Of a stretch of 62,000 bases of DNA, positions 51,125-59,369 are shown piece after piece. The stretch comes from Symbiodinium natans (taxonomy: Eukaryota; Sar; Dinophyceae; Suessiales; Symbiodiniaceae). Both the position numbers and the translations under genes were made by a program. The notes under the pieces were generated by a model. It did not search any database. It was given only the letters and a program-made list of their open reading frames with translations, and was not told the DNA's origin. The DNA lies in contig CAJNDS010000485.1 in the NCBI GenBank assembly GCA_905221605.1, positions 1 through 62,000 of the forward strand, written 5' to 3'. Each line of letters begins with the position of its first letter. The first letter of the stretch is position 1.

Positions 51125-52525
51125 CTACTGCATTTTCAGAAGTATGTTTGCATTCGGAGCAAAAGCTCGGCGTACCGCCAACGTAGGACTCGCAACTGCC
51201 CCTTGTGAGTCGGCCAGGACAAAAGATCGACACTCGAGGTGCCCACTGCGTTCTCTCATCGCTTGCACGCATTTGACCATCAACAGGGACACAGGCCAGC
51301 TACCGGAAGCCAAAACAGGGCAAGGTAGGTCATTCCAATCGCTTGGGTTGAGGAGCTGCAGGTGCCAGGACGGCCAGCCAACAGTGACGGGTGGACGCGC
51401 GGCTCTTACAGCCAGGAGATCATTGTAGGCTTATACAGTGAACGGTGTGCCCACCGGCCAATCTACCAGGGCACAGCACGGAGGGACAGGTAGGTGGCTC
51501 AGCTGCGAGACAGCGAAGACCCCAAGGAGATCTGGCTGCAGGCGGTTCGGGCACAAAGCACATAAGGCAGGGAAAAGTTGAGTGGTAAGTTGGAGAGTAT
51601 CCCCTTCAAGAGCTTCTTGTCGAAAGGGAGCAACACACCAAACGATTTGAATCATACAACCTCGATGTTGAGTAACACGGACAAGGGTGAGATTGGCAAC
51701 AAGACCAGCATACCTTACCCTACAACGAGAAGCTGCTTCACGGACTGACCAAGGGGCAGGCACGTGACGCTGCAAGGTGGACTGTGTGCGAGGCCATAGA
51801 CTGCCACAGTGGCCCTCTGCCTGCGGGTGAGGAGAGTCCATTTGGGCAGGCCAATGATGCTCATGAGCAAGTCGCCCGCCCAGAAGCTGTCTTGCAGGAG
51901 TTTGATTGGCAAATTCAGCTGTAAACGGTGAACGCAGTCGGAGGAGGCGGAGGCTCGCGAGTGGGAAGTCTCCAACTGCATGGACGTCGTAAGTGCATTC
52001 GTCAAGAGGCGTGACTCCAAAGAACGCTCCGGCGTGTTCCCCCGTGGGAATCGCAAAGAAGGGCATTCCCCTCAGACCTTCCAAGAGAAGACGGAACCAG
52101 TGCGAATTAACTGATGCAAGACAGGCCACAGACTGGATAGCCAATTGGCGCCAATGAAGCATGTGCCAATGAAAGTCTAGGCCGCCCGAGACCTGGCCAA
52201 TCTTTATTTCTTGGCTTATGCTCCATCCCAGCCAAGCCTGGAAGGCATCAGCGGCATTTTCAGTGCCATGAACACTCTGCAATGGCAGGGCAAGAACAAC
52301 CTTGATGTTGCAGAGATCCACAAGAAGGCGTTGCGCGACTGACGATGTCAGTCGTTGCACAGGGTCCTCTCCACCTCCGCAAAGAGGAATTAGAGGATCA
52401 TTGCCTAGGACCAGCATCAAGGCCACGGGGGACAGATCCAAAGACAGAGCTTGCGGCAGAGCAAGAGTACGGGCGTACTCAAGCTGCCTTGGGTCGCTGT
52501 CAAGGCAATCTTCCTCTGTTGACAT
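51125..52525 (-). pseudogene. Diverged paralogue of the 52687-54039 gene, frameshifted
   Basis: The ATG at 52525 (MSTEEDCLDSD) opens a frame to a stop at 51431 that ends PPCCALVDWPVGTPFTV. The lost C-terminal part continues in another frame at 51125-51313: CVQAMRERSGHLECRSFVLAD, then FAPNANILLKMQ. Both parts align with the neighbour (FLVDWPVGTVFIAV; HMRQLSGYLESRAFVLCD; VLLKYK). The N-terminal halves also correspond: SLDLSPVALMLVLG against CLDLAPDHLRKILG. The function is unknown. DinoSL-like relics lie at 52606-52646, just upstream. Confidence 0.6.
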
Positions 52526-52605
52526 GCTCAAACTTAGCCGCAAGGCAACTAGTCGTATAGTGTGGCGGCAGGAAAGTGACGTTGCGGAGCAACCTCAGAC
52601 CCCCA

Positions 52606-52646
52606 TGAGCCAAAGCACTACTACGCTAGTGTGAGCCAAAAGGCGG
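52606..52646 (-). other. Two spliced-leader-like relics
   Basis: On the minus strand CCGCCTTTTGGCTCA (52632-52646) matches DinoSL GCCATTTTGGCTCA with one base missing. GCTTTGGCTCA follows at 52606-52616. The pair lies about 80-120 bases upstream of the ATG at 52525. Confidence 0.5.
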
Positions 52647-52686
52647 CAAGGAGACGTTGCCAACAGCAAAGCCAGCCGTCCTAGCA

Positions 52687-54039
52687 TCAAAGTAGGCTGT
52701 GGGAGGCGGAGACCAATCTAAACAGGTGACCTTCGAAGGTGAGGCACTTGTACTTAAGAAGTACCCTCGCATCCTCATGGAACGCTGTTTGGATTTTGGT
52801 ACACGTGTCCGCAACAAAGCCCTGCTCATCGCAAAGTACGAAAGCCCGACTTTCAAGGTAACCACTCAGTTGCCGCATGTGTTGCACAATTAGTATTTGC
52901 AGCATTAGCACCGGCAGCATTGGATCAATTGTGAGATTGAGAGGGAGCATCCCATCAGGCGGATTGACAATACAGAGGCGCCTACTAAAGTAAGACCCTA
53001 CCAGGACCGGATGCGCCTCTACCATGTGCTCAAAGGAGGGGAAGGCAACAGCAATAAAGACCGTGCCAACAGGCCAATCAACAAGAAAGCTGACTAAAGG
53101 GACAGCAAAGGTCAGTCCCTGGACAACTACTTGGATTTGCACCAGATTGAGATCAAGTCGGAAGGCCATGTTTTCCAGGAGGAGCGGAAGGAGTTCAGCG
53201 CCTAGTTGGGTAGATTCGAGGAGGTACCACTCTCCGTGCGTGTAGGGTGAGCAACACATGGTGTACTTGAGCATACATCCAAACTCGAGTCCAACTTCAA
53301 CGAGGACGAAGGTGGCGATTTGGCCAACGAAAGCACAGGTCGCACCAAGACCCTGTTCGTGAAAGGCGCAGGCCGTTTGAGTGGTGAACTGGTACTCTTG
53401 CACTCGTGGCGCACCGGTGCCATTCTCAGCTGGGAGGGGCCCAAAGGGGCGTTTAAGAACGCCAGGCCAAAAACCATGATGGGTGGCACGAGCAAGCAGG
53501 GTGGGAGGTGACCTTTGGTATGCGAGAAGAGGTGCATGAAGACGGAAGACAGGCAGACAGGGCAGCGAGCTCAACCGAAGAAAGAACACCTCGTAGCTGC
53601 CCAGGGTGGTAGTGGCAATTCTGCAAGATGCATGCAATGTTACCGGGAGCGCAATTATATACGCCTGCCCGATGTGGCCAGCAAGTACATTATGCCACGC
53701 CACACTCACCGAACCCATAGCTCGCAGAGTTTGCAACCCCCATTGCTGCCACTCAAGGCATCCGCATCCATCTATCTCCCTTAACTGGAGGGCAAGTCCC
53801 TTGGACCAACAGCGGTGGATAAGCTGGAGAGCAGCCCCAACCAATTCGGAGGACTTTACATCGGCATCCAAGTGTGCACGAATGGAGACCGTGCCAGCCA
53901 GCTGCATAATGCAGAAGGCAATACTGGTCTCCAAGATGCAGAATTTGTTGTCATACGAGAAGAGGCAGGGCGAAGTGTGGATGAAAGAGCCAAGAATCTT
54001 CCTAAGATGATCCGGCGCCAAATCCAGACAGAAGGCCAT
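52687..54039 (-). CDS. Hypothetical protein, 450 residues, repeat-family paralogue
   Basis: It starts at an ATG at 54039 (MAFCLDLAPDHLRKILG). The protein is rich in hydrophobic strands and helices, with VDWPVGTVFIAVAFPSF at about 325 and SRAFVLCDEQGF near the C-terminus. It is a paralogue of the frameshifted gene downstream, so the pair arose by tandem duplication. There is no recognised catalytic motif and no clear signal peptide. A leader-like relic, ATTTTGCTCAAG, lies 37 bases upstream of the ATG. Confidence 0.6.
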   Translation of the reverse strand: MAFCLDLAPDHLRKILGSFIHTSPCLFSYDNKFCILETSIAFCIMQLAGTVSIRAHLDADVKSSELVGAALQLIHRCWSKGLALQLREIDGCGCLEWQQWGLQTLRAMGSVSVAWHNVLAGHIGQAYIIALPVTLHASCRIATTTLGSYEVFFLRLSSLPCLPVFRLHAPLLAYQRSPPTLLARATHHGFWPGVLKRPFGPLPAENGTGAPRVQEYQFTTQTACAFHEQGLGATCAFVGQIATFVLVEVGLEFGCMLKYTMCCSPYTHGEWYLLESTQLGAELLPLLLENMAFRLDLNLVQIQVVVQGLTFAVPLVSFLVDWPVGTVFIAVAFPSFEHMVEAHPVLVGSYFSRRLCIVNPPDGMLPLNLTIDPMLPVLMLQILIVQHMRQLSGYLESRAFVLCDEQGFVADTCTKIQTAFHEDARVLLKYKCLTFEGHLFRLVSASHSLL

Positions 54040-54075
54040 TGCGCGGGTTAGGGGTCAGTGCTCCCATAACGAGCG

Positions 54076-54087
54076 CTTGAGCAAAAT
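54076..54087 (-). other. Spliced-leader-like relic
   Basis: ATTTTGCTCAAG on the minus strand equals the last 13 bases of DinoSL with one G missing. It lies directly before the ATG at 54039. Confidence 0.5.
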
Positions 54088-54332
54088 AACTGCCATGCAT
54101 GTGTTAACTATATTCGGACGGGGAGGGGTAGGTGATCACAATGTTAGCAGTGATCCACCAACGAAGCAATTAACAGAGGAGCACGTAAAGGTACAAGTAC
54201 CATAAGCGGCAATAAAGCCCACCAAGCACAAAGTACAAGGGGCAACCACACCCTCACTCAGTGGACACATTGGCACATAGCTCCACTGTCTGCGAACAGA
54301 TGGCCAAAGTGAGGTGGGTCCAGCCAGGGGCA

Positions 54333-54644
54333 TTAAAGCCAATTACGTGGCTCTGAATCTATTGTGTGAGAAGAAACAAGGTATGAATACCACGGCCAAA
54401 GGAAGTGATAGGGGAATTGTTCACACTCACACAGTTCACGGGCAATGACTGTTGCTCTTGGCGTTAAGACCTGGAGCAATGCATCTACCCTACCCCATCC
54501 AGTTTTGTGCCCGATTAAAGCCCCGACAACTCTTGAAGACCACTTGGGGGTCAAAGAAAAGTGCTCCGAAAGTGATTGGGCAAGCGCACGTTCTCCAACG
54601 CACGAGATGGCACGGAGATTTGATGAACTTATTTTCCATTCCAT
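54333..54644 (-). CDS. Small hypothetical ORF
   Basis: The ATG at 54644 overlaps the end of the preceding ORF by about 16 bases. The reading MEWKISSSNLRAISCVGERA and TPRATVIARELCECEQF is coding-like. It may be the frameshifted tail of the 54629-54973 protein. Unknown function. Confidence 0.35.
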   Translation of the reverse strand: MEWKISSSNLRAISCVGERALAQSLSEHFSLTPKWSSRVVGALIGHKTGWGRVDALLQVLTPRATVIARELCECEQFPYHFLWPWYSYLVSSHTIDSEPRNWL

Positions 54645-54973
54645 TGACACGGTAGCGCGAGGTTGAGTGGCAGCGTCCAGCCTTGCAATGACTTCAATGA
54701 GAGTCCATGCAAGTAGGACAGGAGTTTTTCCTCATCCAGATCTTCGACGATCTCGTGAATGATCTGTGGATTGCCGAAGGAGACGCCTCGATATAAACGA
54801 TCCTTATGGTACGGGGAAAGGGCTTCGTTCGACTTGCTTTCCTCTAAGAGAGCCACGAGGATCCCTCCCGCTGCAGCAGGGAGGACTGTGAGCTCGAAGT
54901 CAGCTGTGCTGGAGTGACTACCAATGGCTTCATGGTAACGCCAAGCCAGGAGGCAGCGTGTGGCGGCGAGCAT
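54629..54973 (-). CDS. Small hypothetical acidic protein
   Basis: The reading is about 114 residues from the ATG at 54973; a GTG at 54997 is the outermost start. It contains LLAWRYHEAIGSHS, VLPAAAGGILVALLEESKS and IVEDLDEEKLLSYLHGLSL. It resembles the C-terminal part of the 49198-49890 protein. Unknown function. A leader-like relic lies at 55006-55017. Confidence 0.45.
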   Translation of the reverse strand: MLAATRCLLAWRYHEAIGSHSSTADFELTVLPAAAGGILVALLEESKSNEALSPYHKDRLYRGVSFGNPQIIHEIVEDLDEEKLLSYLHGLSLKSLQGWTLPLNLALPCQWNGK

Positions 54974-55005
54974 GTTTGGTTGTGCCCGGGCGTTCACAAC
55001 TGGTC

Positions 55006-55017
55006 TGAGCCAAAGGT
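55006..55017 (-). other. Spliced-leader-like relic
   Basis: ACCTTTGGCTCA on the minus strand is identical to the corresponding part of the strong relic at 59080-59100. It lies about 33 bases upstream of the ATG at 54973. Confidence 0.45.
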
Positions 55018-55065
55018 GCCGCCATCACGAAAGAGGGAGGGTGGTTGAAATGGGAACTACACGCA

Positions 55066-57297
55066 TCACAACGAGGGGGGTGTTACCCACAATCCCCTAC
55101 GCGGAACAGCTGTAACATCAACGCGTCTCCTTTTATCGTCTCTTTGCCTCTCGACCTCTAGTATATCCTGAACTTCCAGGATAAGGCGCTTGGACACCCT
55201 GTTGGTGGTTGCCTTTGGGTGCTTTGGGAGAGCAGGGTTATGACACGCGATACCCGCAGCATTTAACGCATCAACTGCCGCATTAAATTCACTCTTCGTG
55301 GTGGTAATAGCAAAGACATCTTGTAGGCTAGCAAATTCCTGGTTAGGTGTGACCTGTGGATGACAGTGCTGCCCCATCTGGATGAGCTGAACCAATGCTT
55401 CAGTAGCCCCTTCGATGAAGGGTGAAACTGCGTTTCTATTTTTGACGTACACCCCGTCATGTACCCAAAGCACTGTGCCTGCGCAGTACGGGAGCATTGC
55501 AGCGAGCCCTTTTCGCATTACGAAGCTTTCCGCAGCTTCAAGTGCAAAAGTTGCCCAATTCCTGTTGTTGACCCTTGCATCCGGTTGGTAAAATGGGATT
55601 CCTTGCTGGATCATAACCTGGAGGGTAGCTTTAGCCTGCACCAGATGTGCAAGAAAACTTGCCAAGGCAGGGGGGATGGCATAAGCAGCAATACTACCTT
55701 CATAAACATGCCGAAGGAAAGCATTGCTGTCCATTCCAACTGCTCTTTGCAACAAGTGCTTGGTTTGTACTGTTTGTGCTTTGGGCGCGCGTGCAAGGTG
55801 ACTACTAAATGGCTCCCTGGCTTCAAGCAACGTTGGGAGGGGTGGGTGAGTAGGGCTGTGACATGTAAGGAGGCGCAAAAGCGTATAATGCGCACCTTTC
55901 ATGTCGATTTCAATTGCGTTCGGCCCGATGGCTAAGAAACGTGTTAGCCTTTTACTCGTTTGCCAGTGCCGTATGGCATAATATCTACCCTGTGGGTGCA
56001 ATGATGGCCTTCGATACTGGACCAGCCCTGGCCACGCTGTATCAAGCTCGGGGGGGGGCTTGATCCGATTGTAGAGGCAAAACCGCAAAAGCAGTTCCGG
56101 ATTCCAAAGTGGGGGGGCCTCAAGAGAAATAATTTCAGCTCCGGAATGCAAGTCCTGTATAGCTTGCAGGTGCCATTGCTTGGAAGGCAACAGAATAGGC
56201 GGAAAGCATTCAGTGTTTATTTGCATATGAGGCTGACCCTCACCCGAGTCAAAGAAGACATCTTCATGAAGGGGTGCTTCGTAGCGGAGACTGTTAGCAG
56301 CGATTCCTGCCAGGTGGTCAGCGACTTTGTTGCCGACGCGAGGGACGTATGACCAATGCACTGTAATGGGTGTGTGCGTTAACTTTTGCCACATGTTATC
56401 CAGTTTTCGCACTAGGTCTTCCCTATGTAGTCTCAAGGCACCAGCAAAGTGCTTTACAATGTTGATGCAGTCTCCCTGAAGGATAACCTCCCTGATTTGA
56501 TTGCTAGCAGCAAGAGATAAGGCCTTGTCTAACGTTGCGTCAGCGGCGCATATTTCCGCAAACATAGAGTCTGGACAAGGCTGGAGTGGGATGGCAATCG
56601 TTTCAAGAATTACCGGGACTGGTCCGGGCGACCATACGATACCACCCGCACCACCTATACCTTCTTGCACGTGACAGCTGCCGTCAAATTGAGCAACAAG
56701 GTGGGTATCTTTGACAGGTTTTAACTCAACAATGAGTGGAGTACCTGCAGGGATCGGCCTTAATGCCGTAACTTTAAGGCGCAGATTGCCGCAATGACAC
56801 ATTTTAGGCCAAAGAGCAACATTCGGGACGCCAAGGGTCTGTTGATACATAGGTGCAAGCAAGTAATGCTGTGCATCTAATGTTGCTAAGACATCCCCTA
56901 TATTGGCATTCCTGGGGGAGACGGTAATACCTTGGGCGCTTGCTTTAATTAAGGCAGAAAGGGGATGCTTGACCTCGATATGGAGTCCTCCGTCGTTGCA
57001 ACAGGGCTTGCAGCGTTCCGTGTCAACCCACCATGCCGGTAATGCTTTGGGAAGTAACACCCTCGGGATGGTGTTCCAAAGACGCGACGCGAGCTTGGGT
57101 ATGTTACTGATGTGTTTTGCCCGTTGCGGTGTCTCACACCATCCAGGGTGCCAGGTACATTGCTGTTCCATGGTATATCTTCTTATGGTCGCAATCCATG
57201 CTAATAGGACGGCACAATTTCTTGTCAATCCCTCCTTCAACATTGATCTTAGAAAGGGCAGTGTGACACAGGGAGTCAAACGAGGCAGTGCCAGCAT
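55066..57297 (-). CDS. RNase H fused to a family-A-polymerase-like palm domain
   Basis: The reading is 743 residues; an ATG at 57297 is used, but the natural start is probably upstream in the overlapping frame. RNase H spans about 195-335: D205 in VAQFDGSCH, E248 in MFAEICAAD, D276 in ILQGDC, D327 in VADHLAG. Residues 430-640 resemble the palm of family A DNA polymerases: motif A D465 in EIDMKGAHYTLL, a motif-B-like TKHLLQRAVGM (K513), RVNNRN...ALEAAESF, then motif C H613-D614 in LWVHDGVYV. The usual HDE is HDG here. It may be a replication enzyme of a mobile element. There is no reverse transcriptase motif. From memory it resembles dinoflagellate repeat-borne proteins; biochemical activity is unproven. 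Confidence 0.62.
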   Translation of the reverse strand: MLALPRLTPCVTLPFLRSMLKEGLTRNCAVLLAWIATIRRYTMEQQCTWHPGWCETPQRAKHISNIPKLASRLWNTIPRVLLPKALPAWWVDTERCKPCCNDGGLHIEVKHPLSALIKASAQGITVSPRNANIGDVLATLDAQHYLLAPMYQQTLGVPNVALWPKMCHCGNLRLKVTALRPIPAGTPLIVELKPVKDTHLVAQFDGSCHVQEGIGGAGGIVWSPGPVPVILETIAIPLQPCPDSMFAEICAADATLDKALSLAASNQIREVILQGDCINIVKHFAGALRLHREDLVRKLDNMWQKLTHTPITVHWSYVPRVGNKVADHLAGIAANSLRYEAPLHEDVFFDSGEGQPHMQINTECFPPILLPSKQWHLQAIQDLHSGAEIISLEAPPLWNPELLLRFCLYNRIKPPPELDTAWPGLVQYRRPSLHPQGRYYAIRHWQTSKRLTRFLAIGPNAIEIDMKGAHYTLLRLLTCHSPTHPPLPTLLEAREPFSSHLARAPKAQTVQTKHLLQRAVGMDSNAFLRHVYEGSIAAYAIPPALASFLAHLVQAKATLQVMIQQGIPFYQPDARVNNRNWATFALEAAESFVMRKGLAAMLPYCAGTVLWVHDGVYVKNRNAVSPFIEGATEALVQLIQMGQHCHPQVTPNQEFASLQDVFAITTTKSEFNAAVDALNAAGIACHNPALPKHPKATTNRVSKRLILEVQDILEVERQRDDKRRRVDVTAVPRRGLWVTPPSL

Positions 57298-57883
57298 AAC
57301 CCAATGTGACTAGTACAATAAAGAGGGAGGCTTTGGTGACCACGCAAGCCGTAAGCCAATGCTCGGTTGTGTTTGCTCCCAGCCCACAGAGCAGGCAGTG
57401 GCTTTGGATGAAAGTACACTGGTGCTCATTGGGTATAGCTGCTCTGTAAGTAATAGTTCTAGCCGGAGCACCAGGCATTGCCGCACATTGCAGGAGTGGT
57501 GCTTGGTTAACATCACAGCAAGGCAGCATGCAGCTGATGGTATGGGCAAGGTCATCAGGGCAGCTTTGGTTGAGATGACAGAGTTTGCAGACTGGCATGC
57601 TACCGAACCCATTGTCATACCGGAGCTCTTTCCCTGTTTGTTTGCGTAGGCAGACTCTACATTGCTCGTCCCTAGAGGCATATTGCCTGTACACAAAATA
57701 TGCATCGGCTTCTTCAACAATGGCCCATCTAAGTGCGTAGCAACGAGTGACATCCGAAGCCACGTTCTTTGGCGGGAGGTTTAGCGCAAGCAAAATGGCA
57801 CATAGCTGTCTCTCATGTGCGTGGTTCGCAACTTTTTGTCGAAGATATCCTTGCGCCTGAACACAAGCAGCATTGCGCAACAC
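57134..57883 (-). CDS. Cys/His-rich zinc-binding region, probably part of the RNase H protein
   Basis: The frame begins with a GTG at 57883 and has no ATG start of its own. It carries CRVCLRKQTGKEL ... CKLCHLNQSCPDDLAHTISC and CLLCGLGANTTEHWLTAC, the latter like the HCCH zinc cluster that precedes RNase H in several LINE elements. The upstream frame 57781-58398 overlaps by 103 bases, and the downstream frame 55066-57297 by 164 bases. The simplest reading is one gene with two frameshifts. Confidence 0.5.
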   Translation of the reverse strand: MLRNAACVQAQGYLRQKVANHAHERQLCAILLALNLPPKNVASDVTRCYALRWAIVEEADAYFVYRQYASRDEQCRVCLRKQTGKELRYDNGFGSMPVCKLCHLNQSCPDDLAHTISCMLPCCDVNQAPLLQCAAMPGAPARTITYRAAIPNEHQCTFIQSHCLLCGLGANTTEHWLTACVVTKASLFIVLVTLGYAGTASFDSLCHTALSKINVEGGIDKKLCRPISMDCDHKKIYHGTAMYLAPWMV

Positions 57884-58398
57884 TGCTCTAAGCGCAATTT
57901 GCGCCTGCTTGAGCTTGCGACCGCCTGAGTAGTGTGATGGACAGGGTAGCTGCTGGGAATGTAAGTGACCAAGTATACAAGTTCCCGTTTGCCCTGCACT
58001 TCAATGGCACCAATAACCGTCAAGCTGTGGATTTGACGAAGGAAGTCTTCATCATAACTCCTGAAGAGTACACATGGGATGTCTGATATGGAAAGTGAGC
58101 TGTGCAAATTACTCACGATCGTTATACTCGTCTGTTGTGTAAGACCCTTCCTTAGATTATGAAGGAAATTCTTACTAGGGTTGACGAGTAAGATAGATTG
58201 GAGCTCTGAGCCCTGCACTTGGCGCAATTCTTGCATAGTTTGTGTAGACACGATACATCCATCTCTAAGATACTCCAGCAAATGTGTTGATGGTGTTCTG
58301 GCAAAGAGAGCATCATACTCAGTGAGATGACCCAACATAAAGTCGGCAAGACACTGAAATGCGCTTCCATCGATGTTGCTAATTCGATCTTGCGACAT
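57781..58398 (-). CDS. N-terminal part of the RNase H/polymerase-like gene
   Basis: It starts at an ATG at 58398 (MSQDRISNIDGSAFQCLADF). The 205-residue frame is mixed alpha/beta in character and ends CDI-style in a poor tail after VHHTTQAV. From about 57940 on the sequence looks better in the 57883 frame (SGGRKLKQAQIALRAVLRNA). No domain is recognised. It is preceded by a hairpin array and a DinoSL relic, which probably form its 5' leader. Confidence 0.5.
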   Translation of the reverse strand: MSQDRISNIDGSAFQCLADFMLGHLTEYDALFARTPSTHLLEYLRDGCIVSTQTMQELRQVQGSELQSILLVNPSKNFLHNLRKGLTQQTSITIVSNLHSSLSISDIPCVLFRSYDEDFLRQIHSLTVIGAIEVQGKRELVYLVTYIPSSYPVHHTTQAVASSSRRKLRLEQCCAMLLVFRRKDIFDKKLRTTHMRDSYVPFCLR

Positions 58399-58499
58399 CG
58401 TGCAGATACCTTACGCCGAAGCTATCCGTACTGCACAGTGCGCAAGACAAATTTGCCAAAAGGTGCAAGTAAAGTAAAGAGGCTCCCACCCTTAAGAAG

Positions 58500-58722
58500 T
58501 TTGCAAGAGAGAGAACGTGCGTTCACACTCAGCAACTTAACAAGGAAGGAGACGGGCGCTCCCAACTTTGATAAAGAAAGGGAACACAACGAGAAAGAGA
58601 ACGGGCGTTCTCAATCTCAGCAAGTTGCAAGAAAGAGAAGCGTTAGAGAAAGAGAACGGGCGTTCTCAGTCTCACTAGTAAGCAAGAAAGAGAAACAAAG
58701 AGAAAGAGAACGGGCGTTCTCA
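58500..58722. repeat. Hairpin-bearing direct repeats
   Basis: Units of about 50 bases carry GAGAACG-GG-CGTTCTC, at 58597-58612, 58652-58667 and 58706-58721. Variants lie near 58511 (GAACG-TG-CGTTC) and 58547 (GGAGACGGGCGCTCC). Purine-rich AGAAAGAGA spacers separate them. They lie upstream of the gene starting at 58398. Confidence 0.85.
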
Positions 58723-59066
58723 GTCTCGAATAGTTAGAGAAAGTTGGCAGGACAACTGAGGGCTCAGTTGACGCAACTTTCGAGCGCTCAACCCACAAAG
58801 ACTCAAGGGAGAGCCAATGCAGCTTGCAAAGTGTTTACAGTGCGAAATCCAAAGCCAAGCTTTGGATTCTTCTTGCAAGCGGGCGCTCACAAGGAACTGC
58901 GCAATGCTAAGAAGCCCCAGCTACACAGCAAACACAGCACCAAGCACACCTACGCCTCCAGGCTGTCCCAGAGGGGGCCGCTACCTACGAGTAGGGTTCC
59001 AAGCAAAGAAGGACCTTTAGCAACGGACTCCCACCCCTCCTACGGCTTCCCTAGTGGCTTAACCAC
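58723..59066. other. No supported gene; probable leader region
   Basis: This lies between the DinoSL relic and the hairpin array. It holds AGCG-GG-CGCT near 58877, another short member of the hairpin family. A plus-strand frame of 187 codons covers the area but has no domain. Confidence 0.4.
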
Positions 59067-59100
59067 CTTGAGCCAAGGGCTTGAGCCAAAGGTTACGGAA
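59067..59100 (-). other. Tandem DinoSL relic
   Basis: The minus strand reads TTCCGTAACCTTTGGCTCAAG is 21 long, so in parts: TCCGTAACC then TTTGGCTCAAG (59080-59099). Against the 22-base DinoSL this is one substitution and a two-base gap. A second truncated copy, CCTTGGCTCAAG, follows at 59067-59078. Tandem full-plus-partial leaders are the known signature of dinoflagellate cDNAs that re-entered the genome after trans-splicing. Confidence 0.75.
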
Positions 59101-59102
59101 TT

Positions 59103-59369
59103 TTATTTTTCCCATGGCACACCCCTTGCGGTTGGCCCTCCGCAGCCTCCGCTCTTCTGCAGCAACTTCAAGGCATCTGGCAAAAGATCTTCCAAGGAGA
59201 TGTTGACAGCTTCCAGATCTCGTTGGAGCGTCTCAGAGACCTCCACGTCCCGACACCAACACAGCCTCGGGACCAGCACGGTGTCACCAGATGGAAACGC
59301 AGTCTGACCAGGGGATATCCATGCCAGGTACACTGGCCCGCTCACGCACTTTCCAGCGAACCGAAGCAA
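59103..59369 (-). CDS. 3' end of an unidentified gene
   Basis: The minus-strand frame reads GDTVLVPRLCWCRDVEVSET, LQRDLEAVNISLEDLLPDAL and KLLQKSGGCG and ends at a TAA at 59103. The helical end is clearly protein-like. The upstream limit is probably a splice acceptor near 59310, so the true exon is shorter. The stop is followed within a few bases by the DinoSL relic, so this belongs to a different transcript from the genes downstream. Confidence 0.42.
   Translation of the reverse strand: MLRFAGKCVSGPVYLAWISPGQTAFPSGDTVLVPRLCWCRDVEVSETLQRDLEAVNISLEDLLPDALKLLQKSGGCGGPTARGVPWEK

Noticed and set aside
58500-58722. CRISPR-like array
   Set aside because: Repeats are few and of variable length with purine-rich spacers in a eukaryotic setting. 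They are hairpin-bearing direct repeats.
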